From an uncultured Schlesneria sp. (GTDB taxonomy: Bacteria > Planctomycetota > Planctomycetia > Planctomycetales > Planctomycetaceae): a stretch of DNA of 64,000 bases. Shown here in pieces: positions 40,459 through 49,298 of this stretch (positions within the stretch are counted from its first letter, which is position 1; every line of letters starts with the position of its first letter). The stretch covers positions 124,001-188,000 of the forward strand of contig CAIMFH010000147.1 of the NCBI GenBank assembly GCA_903840265.1, in the 5' to 3' direction. A model generated the notes under the pieces. That model ran no database searches and had not been told where the DNA came from. It saw nothing but the letters and a program-made list of their open reading frames with translations. The position numbers and the translations under genes are program-made.

Positions 40459-41481
40459 TCAATCTTGCGAATCTTGAGGTGCGGCTCCGCCTTCTTCGCC
40501 ATCGAATTTACGACGATCCAGTCGTTTGAATCGTTGCTCGTTCAAAGCCTTCCGTTTTGGCTTCTTAGGACCGTCGAATTTCTTGGCACCGGAAAACTGG
40601 CCGCCTGAGAACTGACCCCCGCCTCCCCCGGTACTTCCGCCAGCGCCACCACCTTGGTTTTCAAAGTTGCCGCGTCGTGGAGGTCGGTATTCGCCTTGAG
40701 GGAACTGTTGTCCCTGGTTGTTGCCATAGGGAGGTCGGCGCGGTGGCGGATAGCCTTCTTGATTCCGATTGCCGCCCTGGTTCCCACCTTGAAACTGGTT
40801 GCCACCCTGGTTGTAGCTGCCACCTTGGTTGCTGCCCTGATTGTGACCGCCACCCTGGTAGCCACCTTCGTTGCGGCGTGGTGGTCGACTTTCTTGTTGT
40901 CCGCCCTGTTGAGGGTATCGGTTGTTTCCCTGTCCCTGTTGTGGATAGCGCGATCCACCCTGCTGTGGGAACCGTGGTGGCCGATCCTGGTCATTCCCTT
41001 GGGCGAATCGTTCTTTCAACGGCGGGCGGGCGGTGAATTCCTGACGCTTTTCCTGCACCGGTGCGGGCGCTGGAGTTGCGGCGGTCCCGGTCGGTTCGCT
41101 GAGCCAATCGGCGATCGCACCACGCAGGAAACGCCAATCTTCACCGATCTTACGGCCGGGCAGTCCCTGTTCTTTGACGAGGCGACGAATCTGGCCGTAT
41201 TCAACTTTCAGATACGCAGCGGCATCTTCCAACGTCAGGACGTCCAGTTCGCTCATGACTTCGCCGAGGTCATCTTCGTCGAACAATTCGTCAATCATGG
41301 ACCGGGCGGCTTCGAGTTCTTCATCATCTTCGAATTCGTCGGCGTCGACTTCCGCGAGTTCTTCATCACTGAACTCTTCGTCGAGGTTCTCTTCGAGATC
41401 CTCATCAGCTTCGATGTCGGCGACATGCATCTGAGCAGCCGGGTCCAGATGGTCTTCGGGCAATTCTTGATCGTTCATCAT
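40459..41481 (-). CDS. Excisionase/MerR-type HTH protein with acidic N-terminus and Q/N/G-rich prion-like C-terminus
   Basis: Acidic DIEADEDLEENLDEEFSDEEL; HTH VLTLEDAAAYLKVEYGQIRRLVKEQGLPGRKIGEDWRFLRGAIADWL; tail with QQGG/NQGG/PPRR repeats. Confidence 0.85.
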   Translation of the reverse strand: MMNDQELPEDHLDPAAQMHVADIEADEDLEENLDEEFSDEELAEVDADEFEDDEELEAARSMIDELFDEDDLGEVMSELDVLTLEDAAAYLKVEYGQIRRLVKEQGLPGRKIGEDWRFLRGAIADWLSEPTGTAATPAPAPVQEKRQEFTARPPLKERFAQGNDQDRPPRFPQQGGSRYPQQGQGNNRYPQQGGQQESRPPRRNEGGYQGGGHNQGSNQGGSYNQGGNQFQGGNQGGNRNQEGYPPPRRPPYGNNQGQQFPQGEYRPPRRGNFENQGGGAGGSTGGGGGQFSGGQFSGAKKFDGPKKPKRKALNEQRFKRLDRRKFDGEEGGAAPQDSQD

Positions 41482-41677
41482 CTTTCCTTCGCACTGGGCG
41501 GCAGATCCGCCTCGTTCAAACGAGGCACTCGCCACCGACTTCACATCGAACCTCGGTCGGGCCAGCCTGTTGCCGCCCTATCTCCCACGCACGCCGAGGC
41601 ACGTTGCGTTGGCAAAAATCAGTACCCGAATCCGGAACATCTCGCACAAGGAGGGCGACGGCCCGTCCGACAAGCTT

Positions 41678-44290
41678 CTACTTGGATTCTTCTCCACGTC
41701 GCATCCGAAACGGATCGCTCTTCGCGATTTCGGCGACAAGCACTGAAAATCGGAACTTCTGTTCCTTCAAAGTTTTCACAATCTTATCCGTCGCACAGCG
41801 ATCATAGAACTCTAAACCGCGCCCCAAAGCATAAGTCAGCATCTTTTCTGACAGACATTCACCGAATTCGCATTCTTTCCCGCGTAGCACATGTGCCAAT
41901 TCCAAGGGGCCATGAAAGCGACTTCCGCCGGGAAGTTCTCCCGTTGTATCCAAGGGTTTGCCATTGTCGAGGTCTCGCCAGCGGCCAATAGCATCGAAGT
42001 TCTCGATCCCGAAACCCAATTGATCCATCACCTTATGGCAAGAATTGCAGCTTGGATTCTGGCGATGCAACTCGAGTTGCTGCCGTAAGGTTAAGTCGGG
42101 TGAGGCTTTGGCAGTCTCGGCCAGTTCGGGAACGTTTGGGGGTGGCGGTGGTGGAGGTTTGTCCAGAATCACTTCCATTACCCATTTGCCACGTTTGACG
42201 GGGGACGTCCGGTCGGGGTTGGAAGTGAGCGTCAGAATGCTGGCCTGAGTGAGCAGACCGGCTCGATTTTTTCCTTCGAGGCTGACTCGCTGAAAGTCCC
42301 CTTTGACATCCGGCAACCCGTAATGACGGGCCAGACGTTCGTTCACATAGCTGTATTCGCCATCGAGGAAATCCAGGATTGAGCGATCTTCTCGCATGAT
42401 CGCTTCAAAGAACCGGCGAGTTTCTTGCTTCATTTCGTCGCGAAGATCCGGGCCAAACTCGGGGAACTTCTCGGGATCGGGGGTCACTTCATTCAGGATA
42501 CGCAGTTGCAGCCACTGTTCGGCGAAGTTGTCGACCAAAGCTTGCGACTTGGGATCCTTGAGCATTCGCCGAACCTGATCTTCCAGGACGGCATCGTGGT
42601 GCAGATCACCCTGAGCCGCCTGCGCGAGGAGTTGCTCGTCAGGCATGCTGCTCCAGAGGAAGTAAGAGAGTCGCGAGGCGAGTTCGTAGTCGTTCAACGC
42701 ATGCTTGTCTTCTGGATCATCCGGCTTTTTGTCGGTCTCGATGCGGTAGAGGAAGTGTGGCGACACCAGGACGGCGGTGACAGCCACCCGCATTCCGAAC
42801 GGAAACGGTTCTCCGTTTTTGACGGCTTGCTCGACGAAGCCGACGTAACGTTCGACTTCGGCCTCGGTCACCGGGCGGCGAAATGCACGACGAACGAACG
42901 GCTGCAGATTTTCTCGAGCAGCCTGAGCCACCGTCTTTTCGGTAGCGGGGATGACTGCCACCAGTTGCCGGTGGGACGCGGGGAGTTCAGCTGGTTCCAG
43001 ATCCAACGGCCCGATAATTTCGACATCGCGGACGATCAGATTGCGATCGCGTCTGGACTTGTCTTTTGCTTTCTCGTCGTAAAAGTCATTGAGAAATGCG
43101 ACCGCCAGCTTGTGATGCCCTTTGGATGCTTTGAAGCGAAATTCGCATGTTTCCGGGCTGGCATCTTTCGCGCTAACATCAAACGTATGAAACGCCTTGC
43201 CATCCAGTCGGTATTCCATCTTGGCGTGTTCGTCCCCGGCCGGGGTTTCCGCCGCTTTAGTCCGCAACAGGTATTCACCTGTCAGAGGGAACTCCATTTC
43301 GGCCGTGACATCTCCGAGCGAAACCAGGATGGTGGCATCTTCTCCATGCGGGTGGACGGCTTTACTCTGTTTCAACTGGTTGCGCGCGAACTCACGCACG
43401 ACGGGCTTGTTGGGATCGACAACGATGATCGCTTCGGCGGCGATCTTTTCGGCGGCATCCAGGTACTTTTCCATCAGCAGCGTCGGCAGGGACAACACGT
43501 CGCCAATGTTGTCGAAACCATAGCCGACATCGTCCGAAGGAAAATCATCGGCGGGGCGAACAGCGACTCCCAGCAGGTCTCGAATGGTGTTGTTGTATTC
43601 CGATCGGTTGAGTCGCCGGATCGTCACGCGGCCGGGATCCGAGACCTTCGTGCAATCGATACGAAACAAGGCCGCTTCGAGGTACTCTATGAGCTGCGCC
43701 TTTTCTGCCGCGGTCGGCTGGGGACTATCCGCCGGGGGCATATTTCCGTTCGAGATCATCTCGAACGATCGCTCCCACGTTTTGCGATCCTTCAGCATCG
43801 CCGCTTCGTCTTGATACTTCGCGAACGAGATCCCTGCTTCGGCGTCATCACCGCTGTGGCACTGGCCGCAGTACTTCGTGACGACGGGCGCGACGGCTTG
43901 CGCATACGTCGGTTTCGGTGGCCCAGACTCGGCCGCCTGGGTATGTCGTTTCGTGGAAGTCATCAGAAACAGTAGTAGCAACACGACCGTGGTGGCTGCG
44001 GCCGACAGACCCGCCCCGACCAGGAATGAAGAGCGATCAATGCGTTGCCACCAACTCGTTTTCCGCTCCGGCGGTCGATTCGATTTGGCTCGCTCACCCC
44101 AGGACAAACTGTCGCCACGCTTTGATTTAGGGGTCGGCAGTTCCTCGTTGTCGATCTCGGTCGCTTCCAAAGCGGGCACAGTATAAGTGTGCTGGCAATC
44201 TCGATTTGGACATTTCCCGCGTCGACCAGCAAACTTCGCGTCGACCCGAAAGGCCTGGCCGCAGGCAGCGCAGGTCACGGGAATATGCAT
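41678..44290 (-). CDS. DUF1587/DUF1592/DUF1588/DUF1585 cytochrome-type protein with N-terminal zinc ribbon and TM anchor
   Basis: CAACGQAFRVDAKFAGRRGKCPNRDC; TM LSAAATTVVLLLLFLMTS; heme motif YCGQCHSGDDAEAGISF; NRSEYNNTIRDLLGV; RRPVTEAEVERYV; LHRQNPSCNSCHKVMDQLGFGIENFDAIGRWRD. Confidence 0.93.
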   Translation of the reverse strand: MHIPVTCAACGQAFRVDAKFAGRRGKCPNRDCQHTYTVPALEATEIDNEELPTPKSKRGDSLSWGERAKSNRPPERKTSWWQRIDRSSFLVGAGLSAAATTVVLLLLFLMTSTKRHTQAAESGPPKPTYAQAVAPVVTKYCGQCHSGDDAEAGISFAKYQDEAAMLKDRKTWERSFEMISNGNMPPADSPQPTAAEKAQLIEYLEAALFRIDCTKVSDPGRVTIRRLNRSEYNNTIRDLLGVAVRPADDFPSDDVGYGFDNIGDVLSLPTLLMEKYLDAAEKIAAEAIIVVDPNKPVVREFARNQLKQSKAVHPHGEDATILVSLGDVTAEMEFPLTGEYLLRTKAAETPAGDEHAKMEYRLDGKAFHTFDVSAKDASPETCEFRFKASKGHHKLAVAFLNDFYDEKAKDKSRRDRNLIVRDVEIIGPLDLEPAELPASHRQLVAVIPATEKTVAQAARENLQPFVRRAFRRPVTEAEVERYVGFVEQAVKNGEPFPFGMRVAVTAVLVSPHFLYRIETDKKPDDPEDKHALNDYELASRLSYFLWSSMPDEQLLAQAAQGDLHHDAVLEDQVRRMLKDPKSQALVDNFAEQWLQLRILNEVTPDPEKFPEFGPDLRDEMKQETRRFFEAIMREDRSILDFLDGEYSYVNERLARHYGLPDVKGDFQRVSLEGKNRAGLLTQASILTLTSNPDRTSPVKRGKWVMEVILDKPPPPPPPNVPELAETAKASPDLTLRQQLELHRQNPSCNSCHKVMDQLGFGIENFDAIGRWRDLDNGKPLDTTGELPGGSRFHGPLELAHVLRGKECEFGECLSEKMLTYALGRGLEFYDRCATDKIVKTLKEQKFRFSVLVAEIAKSDPFRMRRGEESK

Positions 44291-44466
44291 GGCAACACCT
44301 TCGAGCAGCGACAAGGACGGAGGGATTTACCGGGGTGGGAGTGAAGCATGAAAGTATAACTGGCCAAAAGACCCAAAGTCCACGAGCAGTATTTTGCGAA
44401 TGGTCCATCCCGTGATCGAGCGAGCTGGAGGCAGTGGATTCGAGAGGAGCAGAGAAGAGTTTTAGC

Positions 44467-44499
44467 CACGGATGAGACACCGATTGAACACGGATGAAG
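44467..44499. repeat. Three tandem 11-nt units (CACGGATGAGA|CACCGATTGAA|CACGGATGAAG)
   Basis: Directly visible 11-nt periodicity within intergenic region. Confidence 0.65.
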
Positions 44500-44878
44500 A
44501 GTGAATCGTAGGTGGCAACAATTCGACGGGAAAGAATCCCGCTGAAGAGCCGTTGCTCAAGGACTGCGCGCACACGCAAAACATATAAGGGCACTGAAGA
44601 TAAGGCGTGTGGCAATGAAGCTGCCATCGCAGTGACAGATGCATTCTTGAGTCGAAATGGGACCGCGCTTCGTTTCGTCAAAAAAGCTGATCGCGCCGTC
44701 GCTACAATTGTTAAGATCTGCCTCATCCCACGCGTCGCAGTTGCCGATAGAAACTCTTGTCTTACCTGCCAACCACCTTCAACGGCCTTGCGGCTGGCTC
44801 CGTTTTGTCGCGGTTCAGACCCGACGGAATGATGTTGCAGTCGGTTGTTCGTGGGCAAGACGATGGGGCGATCGGACA

Positions 44879-44910
44879 ACCCCTCGTCCACTTCAGTGTG
44901 GACGAGGGGT
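44879..44910. terminator. Hairpin downstream of NuoL-like gene
   Basis: acccctcgtccac/gtggacgaggggt 13-bp perfect stem. Confidence 0.7.
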
Positions 44911-44918
44911 GCGCCGAT

Positions 44919-46805
44919 CTACGCCACCAGAATCAGCGTCAGCAACAGCGTCGCTGTCCCGAGGAGCATCGTCGCGACGTAAAAATCGATTCGCGACACC
45001 TGCAGTCCTTCGATTCGGAATCCAATCCAAGCCGTTCCCTGGACAAGCAACCGTCGCCACGCTCGATCAATCGCAATCGCATCCACAGATCGAGCGAAGA
45101 ACCGGCTGATCGAGTGCCAGGGAGTGCGGAAGACCGATTGAAACAACGGATCCACATACATTCGCTCTCGTCTCAGGCGAGCAAGCGATTCCCAAGCACT
45201 CGCTGATACTGGAAACGCGGTCTGGCCGGTTCGCCAGCCGATCACGAAGCCGATCAGAACCAAGACCTGTCCGATCCCCCACCGCATCCATTCGTCGGAG
45301 CTCATCGGCGTGGTGACGATCTGCCATGACCAGAAACCAATAGCGGCGGCAAGGAGCAGGATGCTCACGAATCCCAAGGCGGGGCCTCGCAGCGACGGCA
45401 CCATCGGCACTCGAAGACCGCAAGTATCTTCCAAGGGACGCGATCTGGCCAATCCTCCCGCGACTGCGAATGCGGACAGTCCTTGAGCGATCCACAGGCC
45501 GTACACCCACTCCCAATGCTCGGCCATCGCGCTTGATGGATCGGTCGCATCGGCAGCGTCATCGTTACTTGCTGCCTCCAGCGACCTCACCTGCATGGGC
45601 TGTGTGTTGAGTTCAATCAGTGAGTGTTGCATCCAACCAAACGGGAGTAGCCCCGCGATCGCCAACGAGCCGCACCAGGCCGCCACCGATGATGTCCGTT
45701 GAACAGCTTGATCGAGACGTGGCGATCCAAACAGCAGAAAGGCTGCCATCGAGATAATGCACAGGTGGCCGATGCACAACGCGACAGCCGGTGGCTGTCC
45801 ACTGCCGAGTGCGACCAAGACCACGCCCATTTGAGACGTGACAAGATAGGTCAGCCTGCGATGTTGTTCGAGTTGTCCACCGGCGACAAATGCTCCGAGA
45901 ATGGCACCGAGCGTGCCGAAGCCCCCCAGTAACGTTAGTGACGTTTCAGAAGCCGCCAGTAAAGGCTGACATTTCAGTAGCACCCAGATTCCCGCAGGCA
46001 CATATCCCACAGCATAGATGAGGATGCACGAGGGACTCTCCCACGTCGAAGACTGATAGTGCCAGCCAAACCAGGGAAACAGCCCGCAACGGCAGAGCGA
46101 GCTGATCACGATCAGGCTGCCGATGAGTCCGATCATGGCGGGGTTGTCCGTTGCCAACCGACGAAGGCCCTCGTTTGACAGCACTTCAGTGAACGAACTC
46201 GAACCCTCCACGACGCCGATCAACACCACGGCCCAGAAGAGGAGTAAGTCACTCATCAAGCCGACCACTAAGGCACGATGCATCCCTTGTGTCGTGGATG
46301 CAGACGATGATCGACTTGTCAGCAACAGCGTCCCCGCCGACAACATCAACCAGCACGCGAGCATGTGAACCAAGGTTGTCGCCATCACCAGGCCACTCGC
46401 CGAAGCAACGACGATCGCCGCCGCAATCTTGAAGCGAACCGCCGTCGCTGACTGTGATCTGTCGCCGCAGAACGTTGCCGTCAACCACGCCAGTGTTGTC
46501 ATTATGGCAAGCCAGATGACTGCGTACTTGTCGACGTGCCATCCCCAATTGATCTGCTGAGGTCGCACTCCCGCCGTCACGAGCCAAGGTCCCAGTTCTG
46601 CACCAACGATGGGAAGACCAGTGACCTGCATGATCACGAAGAGGCTTATCGCACCGACACAGCCGCTCGCCAAACCGCCAGTTGCGGAAAGCGAGGCTGC
46701 TCGTTCTGATCGACTATTGAACAGCAGCAATAACAGTCCGATGACGGCTCCCAGCAAGGGGAGCGCTACCGGTGCGACGATCAGCCACTGAGTGAAAATG
46801 GTCAT
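44919..46805 (-). CDS. Divergent NuoL/DabB-like proton-conducting-transporter family membrane protein
   Basis: Many TM helices; CGLFPWFGWHYQSSTWESPSCILIYAVGYVPAGIWVLLK aligns with NuoL/Mrp TM7-8 region; start overlaps stop of upstream gene (ATGA). Confidence 0.75.
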   Translation of the reverse strand: MTIFTQWLIVAPVALPLLGAVIGLLLLLFNSRSERAASLSATGGLASGCVGAISLFVIMQVTGLPIVGAELGPWLVTAGVRPQQINWGWHVDKYAVIWLAIMTTLAWLTATFCGDRSQSATAVRFKIAAAIVVASASGLVMATTLVHMLACWLMLSAGTLLLTSRSSSASTTQGMHRALVVGLMSDLLLFWAVVLIGVVEGSSSFTEVLSNEGLRRLATDNPAMIGLIGSLIVISSLCRCGLFPWFGWHYQSSTWESPSCILIYAVGYVPAGIWVLLKCQPLLAASETSLTLLGGFGTLGAILGAFVAGGQLEQHRRLTYLVTSQMGVVLVALGSGQPPAVALCIGHLCIISMAAFLLFGSPRLDQAVQRTSSVAAWCGSLAIAGLLPFGWMQHSLIELNTQPMQVRSLEAASNDDAADATDPSSAMAEHWEWVYGLWIAQGLSAFAVAGGLARSRPLEDTCGLRVPMVPSLRGPALGFVSILLLAAAIGFWSWQIVTTPMSSDEWMRWGIGQVLVLIGFVIGWRTGQTAFPVSASAWESLARLRRERMYVDPLFQSVFRTPWHSISRFFARSVDAIAIDRAWRRLLVQGTAWIGFRIEGLQVSRIDFYVATMLLGTATLLLTLILVA

Positions 46806-47104
46806 TCGAGGGCCTGCGATCCATCAGCAGAAGCTGTCCCTTCTGGTAAGGACTTCTTTGCGATGGGGATCATCCAGATGCCCCACAGGCAAAACACCAA
46901 TAGCAATGCTGCGGCCGCGAGATCGAATTCATCGCTGAAAAGGTAGCCGCCACCAGTCACAAACATGATCGCAACCCCCTGCACCAGCACGCCCATCGCC
47001 AGGACGCGATCGCGAACCGAACGCCCGGCGACGACGGCCATTCCGCCGATCGTGATCAGCAGGCAGCCGAGCAAGAGGCCGCGATTCCAATCGATATGAT
47101 CCAT
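46802..47104 (-). CDS. Divergent NuoK-like small membrane protein
   Basis: Three TM helices, RGLLLGCLLITIGGMAVVAGRSVRDRVLAMGVLVQGVAIMFV; gene position between J-like and L-like genes. Confidence 0.6.
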   Translation of the reverse strand: MDHIDWNRGLLLGCLLITIGGMAVVAGRSVRDRVLAMGVLVQGVAIMFVTGGGYLFSDEFDLAAAALLLVFCLWGIWMIPIAKKSLPEGTASADGSQALE

Positions 47105-47122
47105 AATGGTTGGTGCCTCAAG

Positions 47123-47974
47123 TCACGTGGCTTGTTCCGTTGCTGGCTGATCACCGTCTTGAATACGGCGTTCCAGGCTTGCTGAAGCTGAATCTTCACC
47201 ATCCGAAGTCGAACGCTTTGCCACTGCCGCGGAAAAAGAGATGAAGGCCAGTACCGACAACAGGATGACGATATCCGGGCGTTTGCCAAATGCCGTCAAC
47301 GTAGCCAATCCTGAATGTTGGTCAGCGGCAGGGATGTTGAGCAGACTTCGAATTCGCGCCGACTGAGGCAATGCAGACAGCCGCCGTGTGGGAGTGGCTC
47401 GTGATGATTCGGCACGCAGCGCGTAGTGAATCGTCCCGATCAACAGCACCGAGACAACCAGCCCTGTCGCACCACTCAACCAAATCGCTGCGCCGGCTTT
47501 GTCCTCCAGCTTCGAGAAGAGCTGCGGCCAAAGGTCTTCCGTTCGCAGTGGTCTGCCGGACCAGTATTCCTTGACCAGGTAGATGACGCAGGCAAACCCC
47601 AGCAGCGCTAACAACGACGCGGTGCCAGTCAACTTTTCGGCGGCGCAAATGATCGCATTCATGATGGACATCAGGCCGAACCAAACGGCTTGGCCACGAG
47701 GATGGGGTCGGCCAACCAGCAGGACGGCCGCGATGACGGACAGGACTGCTTGTCCGATGAACAAGTAGTCCTGAGTACTCCACGATCGCCAGGTCGCCAC
47801 CCCGCGCGGATCACCGCCGATCGTGAAGGCCAGGAACGCGAGGTAAATCAGCGCCAGCAACATCGCTCCAGACCGAACTTGCGGTTTGAAGCGGGCTGAT
47901 TGCCAAACGGCCAATCCGACGACGCAGACTCCCAGCAGCACGACGAGCCACCAGGGTCTGTGCGAGTCATCCAT
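47123..47974 (-). CDS. Divergent NuoJ-like membrane protein
   Basis: YLFIGQAVLSVIAAVLLVGRPHPRGQAVWFGLMSIMNAIICAAEKLTGTASLLALLGFACVIYLVKEY; weak NuoJ resemblance and synteny. Confidence 0.5.
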   Translation of the reverse strand: MDDSHRPWWLVVLLGVCVVGLAVWQSARFKPQVRSGAMLLALIYLAFLAFTIGGDPRGVATWRSWSTQDYLFIGQAVLSVIAAVLLVGRPHPRGQAVWFGLMSIMNAIICAAEKLTGTASLLALLGFACVIYLVKEYWSGRPLRTEDLWPQLFSKLEDKAGAAIWLSGATGLVVSVLLIGTIHYALRAESSRATPTRRLSALPQSARIRSLLNIPAADQHSGLATLTAFGKRPDIVILLSVLAFISFSAAVAKRSTSDGEDSASASLERRIQDGDQPATEQAT

Positions 47975-47996
47975 GAATCACCGGGCTCAACTGAAG

Positions 47997-48317
47997 TTAT
48001 CGCTTTTCAGCGTTTGGAATCACGCGTTTGGCAACATCGATCTCAACATTGCCGAAGGCTTGCTCGTGACGCTGCAAGAAACCGCCGAGCATCAACCACA
48101 GTCGCTTGGCAGTGAAGTAGTTCATCACCATCCGCTGCGACACTTTAACCGGGGCCGGTTTCGCTCCAAACGGTTGAGGATTCAAACCGAAATCCAGCAC
48201 CAACTCTTCAGGCAGACCGGCAACTCGCACGAAATTCGCATACAGCGGCTCCAAGCTTTCGGGCTCGATCACTTGCTGTTGCTGAGCCACCAGGTCTTGC
48301 GGAGATTGTTCCGTCAT
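47997..48317 (-). CDS. DUF3467 family protein
   Basis: YANFVRVAGLPEELVLDFGLNPQPFGAKPAPVKVSQRMVMNYFTAKRLWLMLGGFLQRHEQAFGNVEIDVAKRV. Confidence 0.9.
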   Translation of the reverse strand: MTEQSPQDLVAQQQQVIEPESLEPLYANFVRVAGLPEELVLDFGLNPQPFGAKPAPVKVSQRMVMNYFTAKRLWLMLGGFLQRHEQAFGNVEIDVAKRVIPNAEKR

Positions 48318-48648
48318 GACGCGATCCTGATTTGAAGTTCATCGTGAAGAGGGGATTCAGACAGCATCATGGTCGCTGTAGAGACATGCTGTCAACGAAC
48401 GTCCGAGGCCGCCTGAAGGGAGGGGGATCGCGATATTTGGGGCTCTTTGGATGACTTTGTGTCGATGAAGTACGCCCATCAAAGGCGACACAGAGGACTC
48501 GCAGAACGGTGAATTGGGATTTTTCAGTCGGTGTCTGAGCCGTGGTCGATCCCTCTCAATTCGGCTATACTGCAAGGCCAGATTGAAACGAGCAGTCGTC
48601 GCGGCTGCGTCGATCATTTTTGTCCTATAAGCAGAGGCAGCAGGTTTT

Positions 48649-49191
48649 ATGAGTGCAACCGTCGGTCAAGTCGCCCCGGATTTTTCTGTTCAAGCTTATG
48701 ATCGCACCAAGGACGGGACCGATCAACAATTCAGTCAGGTCAAGCTCTCCGACTTCAAGGGCAAGTGGGTCTGCCTGTACTTCTACCCATTGGACTTCAC
48801 TTTCGTCTGCCCGACCGAGATCGTGGCTTTCGACGACGCCGTCGGCGAATTTAACAGCCGCAATTGCGTCTTGCTGACCGCCAGTACAGACAGCGTCTAC
48901 TCGCACAAAGGCTGGTGCGATAGCCATCCTGACCTGGCCAAGCTCAAGCATCTGATGCTGGCCGACACCAATCACAAGCTGTCTTGTGACTATGGTGTGC
49001 TGATTGAAGAGCAGGGAATCGCCTATCGCGGCATCTTCCTGATCTCTCCGGAAGGAATCGTCCGCTACCTGGCCATTCACGATCTACCAGTCGGACGCAA
49101 CGTCGAAGAAGCTCTGCGAGTCTTGGACGCTCTGCAAACGGACAAACTGGTCCCCTGCAACTGGAAGAAGGGCGGCAAGACGCTGAACTGA
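48649..49191 (+). CDS. 2-Cys peroxiredoxin (AhpC/TSA family)
   Basis: FYPLDFTFVCPTEIVAFDDAV; resolving-Cys context LVPCNWKKGGKTLN. Confidence 0.95.
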   Translation: MSATVGQVAPDFSVQAYDRTKDGTDQQFSQVKLSDFKGKWVCLYFYPLDFTFVCPTEIVAFDDAVGEFNSRNCVLLTASTDSVYSHKGWCDSHPDLAKLKHLMLADTNHKLSCDYGVLIEEQGIAYRGIFLISPEGIVRYLAIHDLPVGRNVEEALRVLDALQTDKLVPCNWKKGGKTLN

Positions 49192-49222
49192 TTTCGGATC
49201 AGTAGCGCCAAAGAAAATAACG

Positions 49223-49257
49223 GCCCTCGCTCCAATCACGGAACGAGGGCTATTTTT
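49223..49257 (+). terminator. Terminator of peroxiredoxin gene
   Basis: gccctcg...cgagggc stem followed by tattttta. Confidence 0.7.
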
Positions 49258-49298
49258 ATCGGTGATCGATCGTGCCGAGATCGACAACGAACGAAACT

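Noticed and set aside
40640-40940. Short repeated segments that could suggest a CRISPR-like array
   Set aside because: Repeats are degenerate codon runs (NQGG/QQGG) inside an open reading frame, without regular spacers
40654-41991. 445-aa + strand ORF across the HTH/prion-like gene
   Set aside because: Low-complexity translation (ATLVVAATLVAALIV) arises from the antisense of Q/N/G repeats; no independent support
42425-43975. 516-aa ORF antisense to the DUF1592 gene
   Set aside because: Shadow ORF mirrored from a real gene; no signal, domain or composition support
44127-44891. 254-aa - strand ORF in the gap upstream of the DUF1592 gene
   Set aside because: Overlaps the DUF1592 N-terminus in another frame and runs through repeat-like non-coding sequence; composition not coding-like
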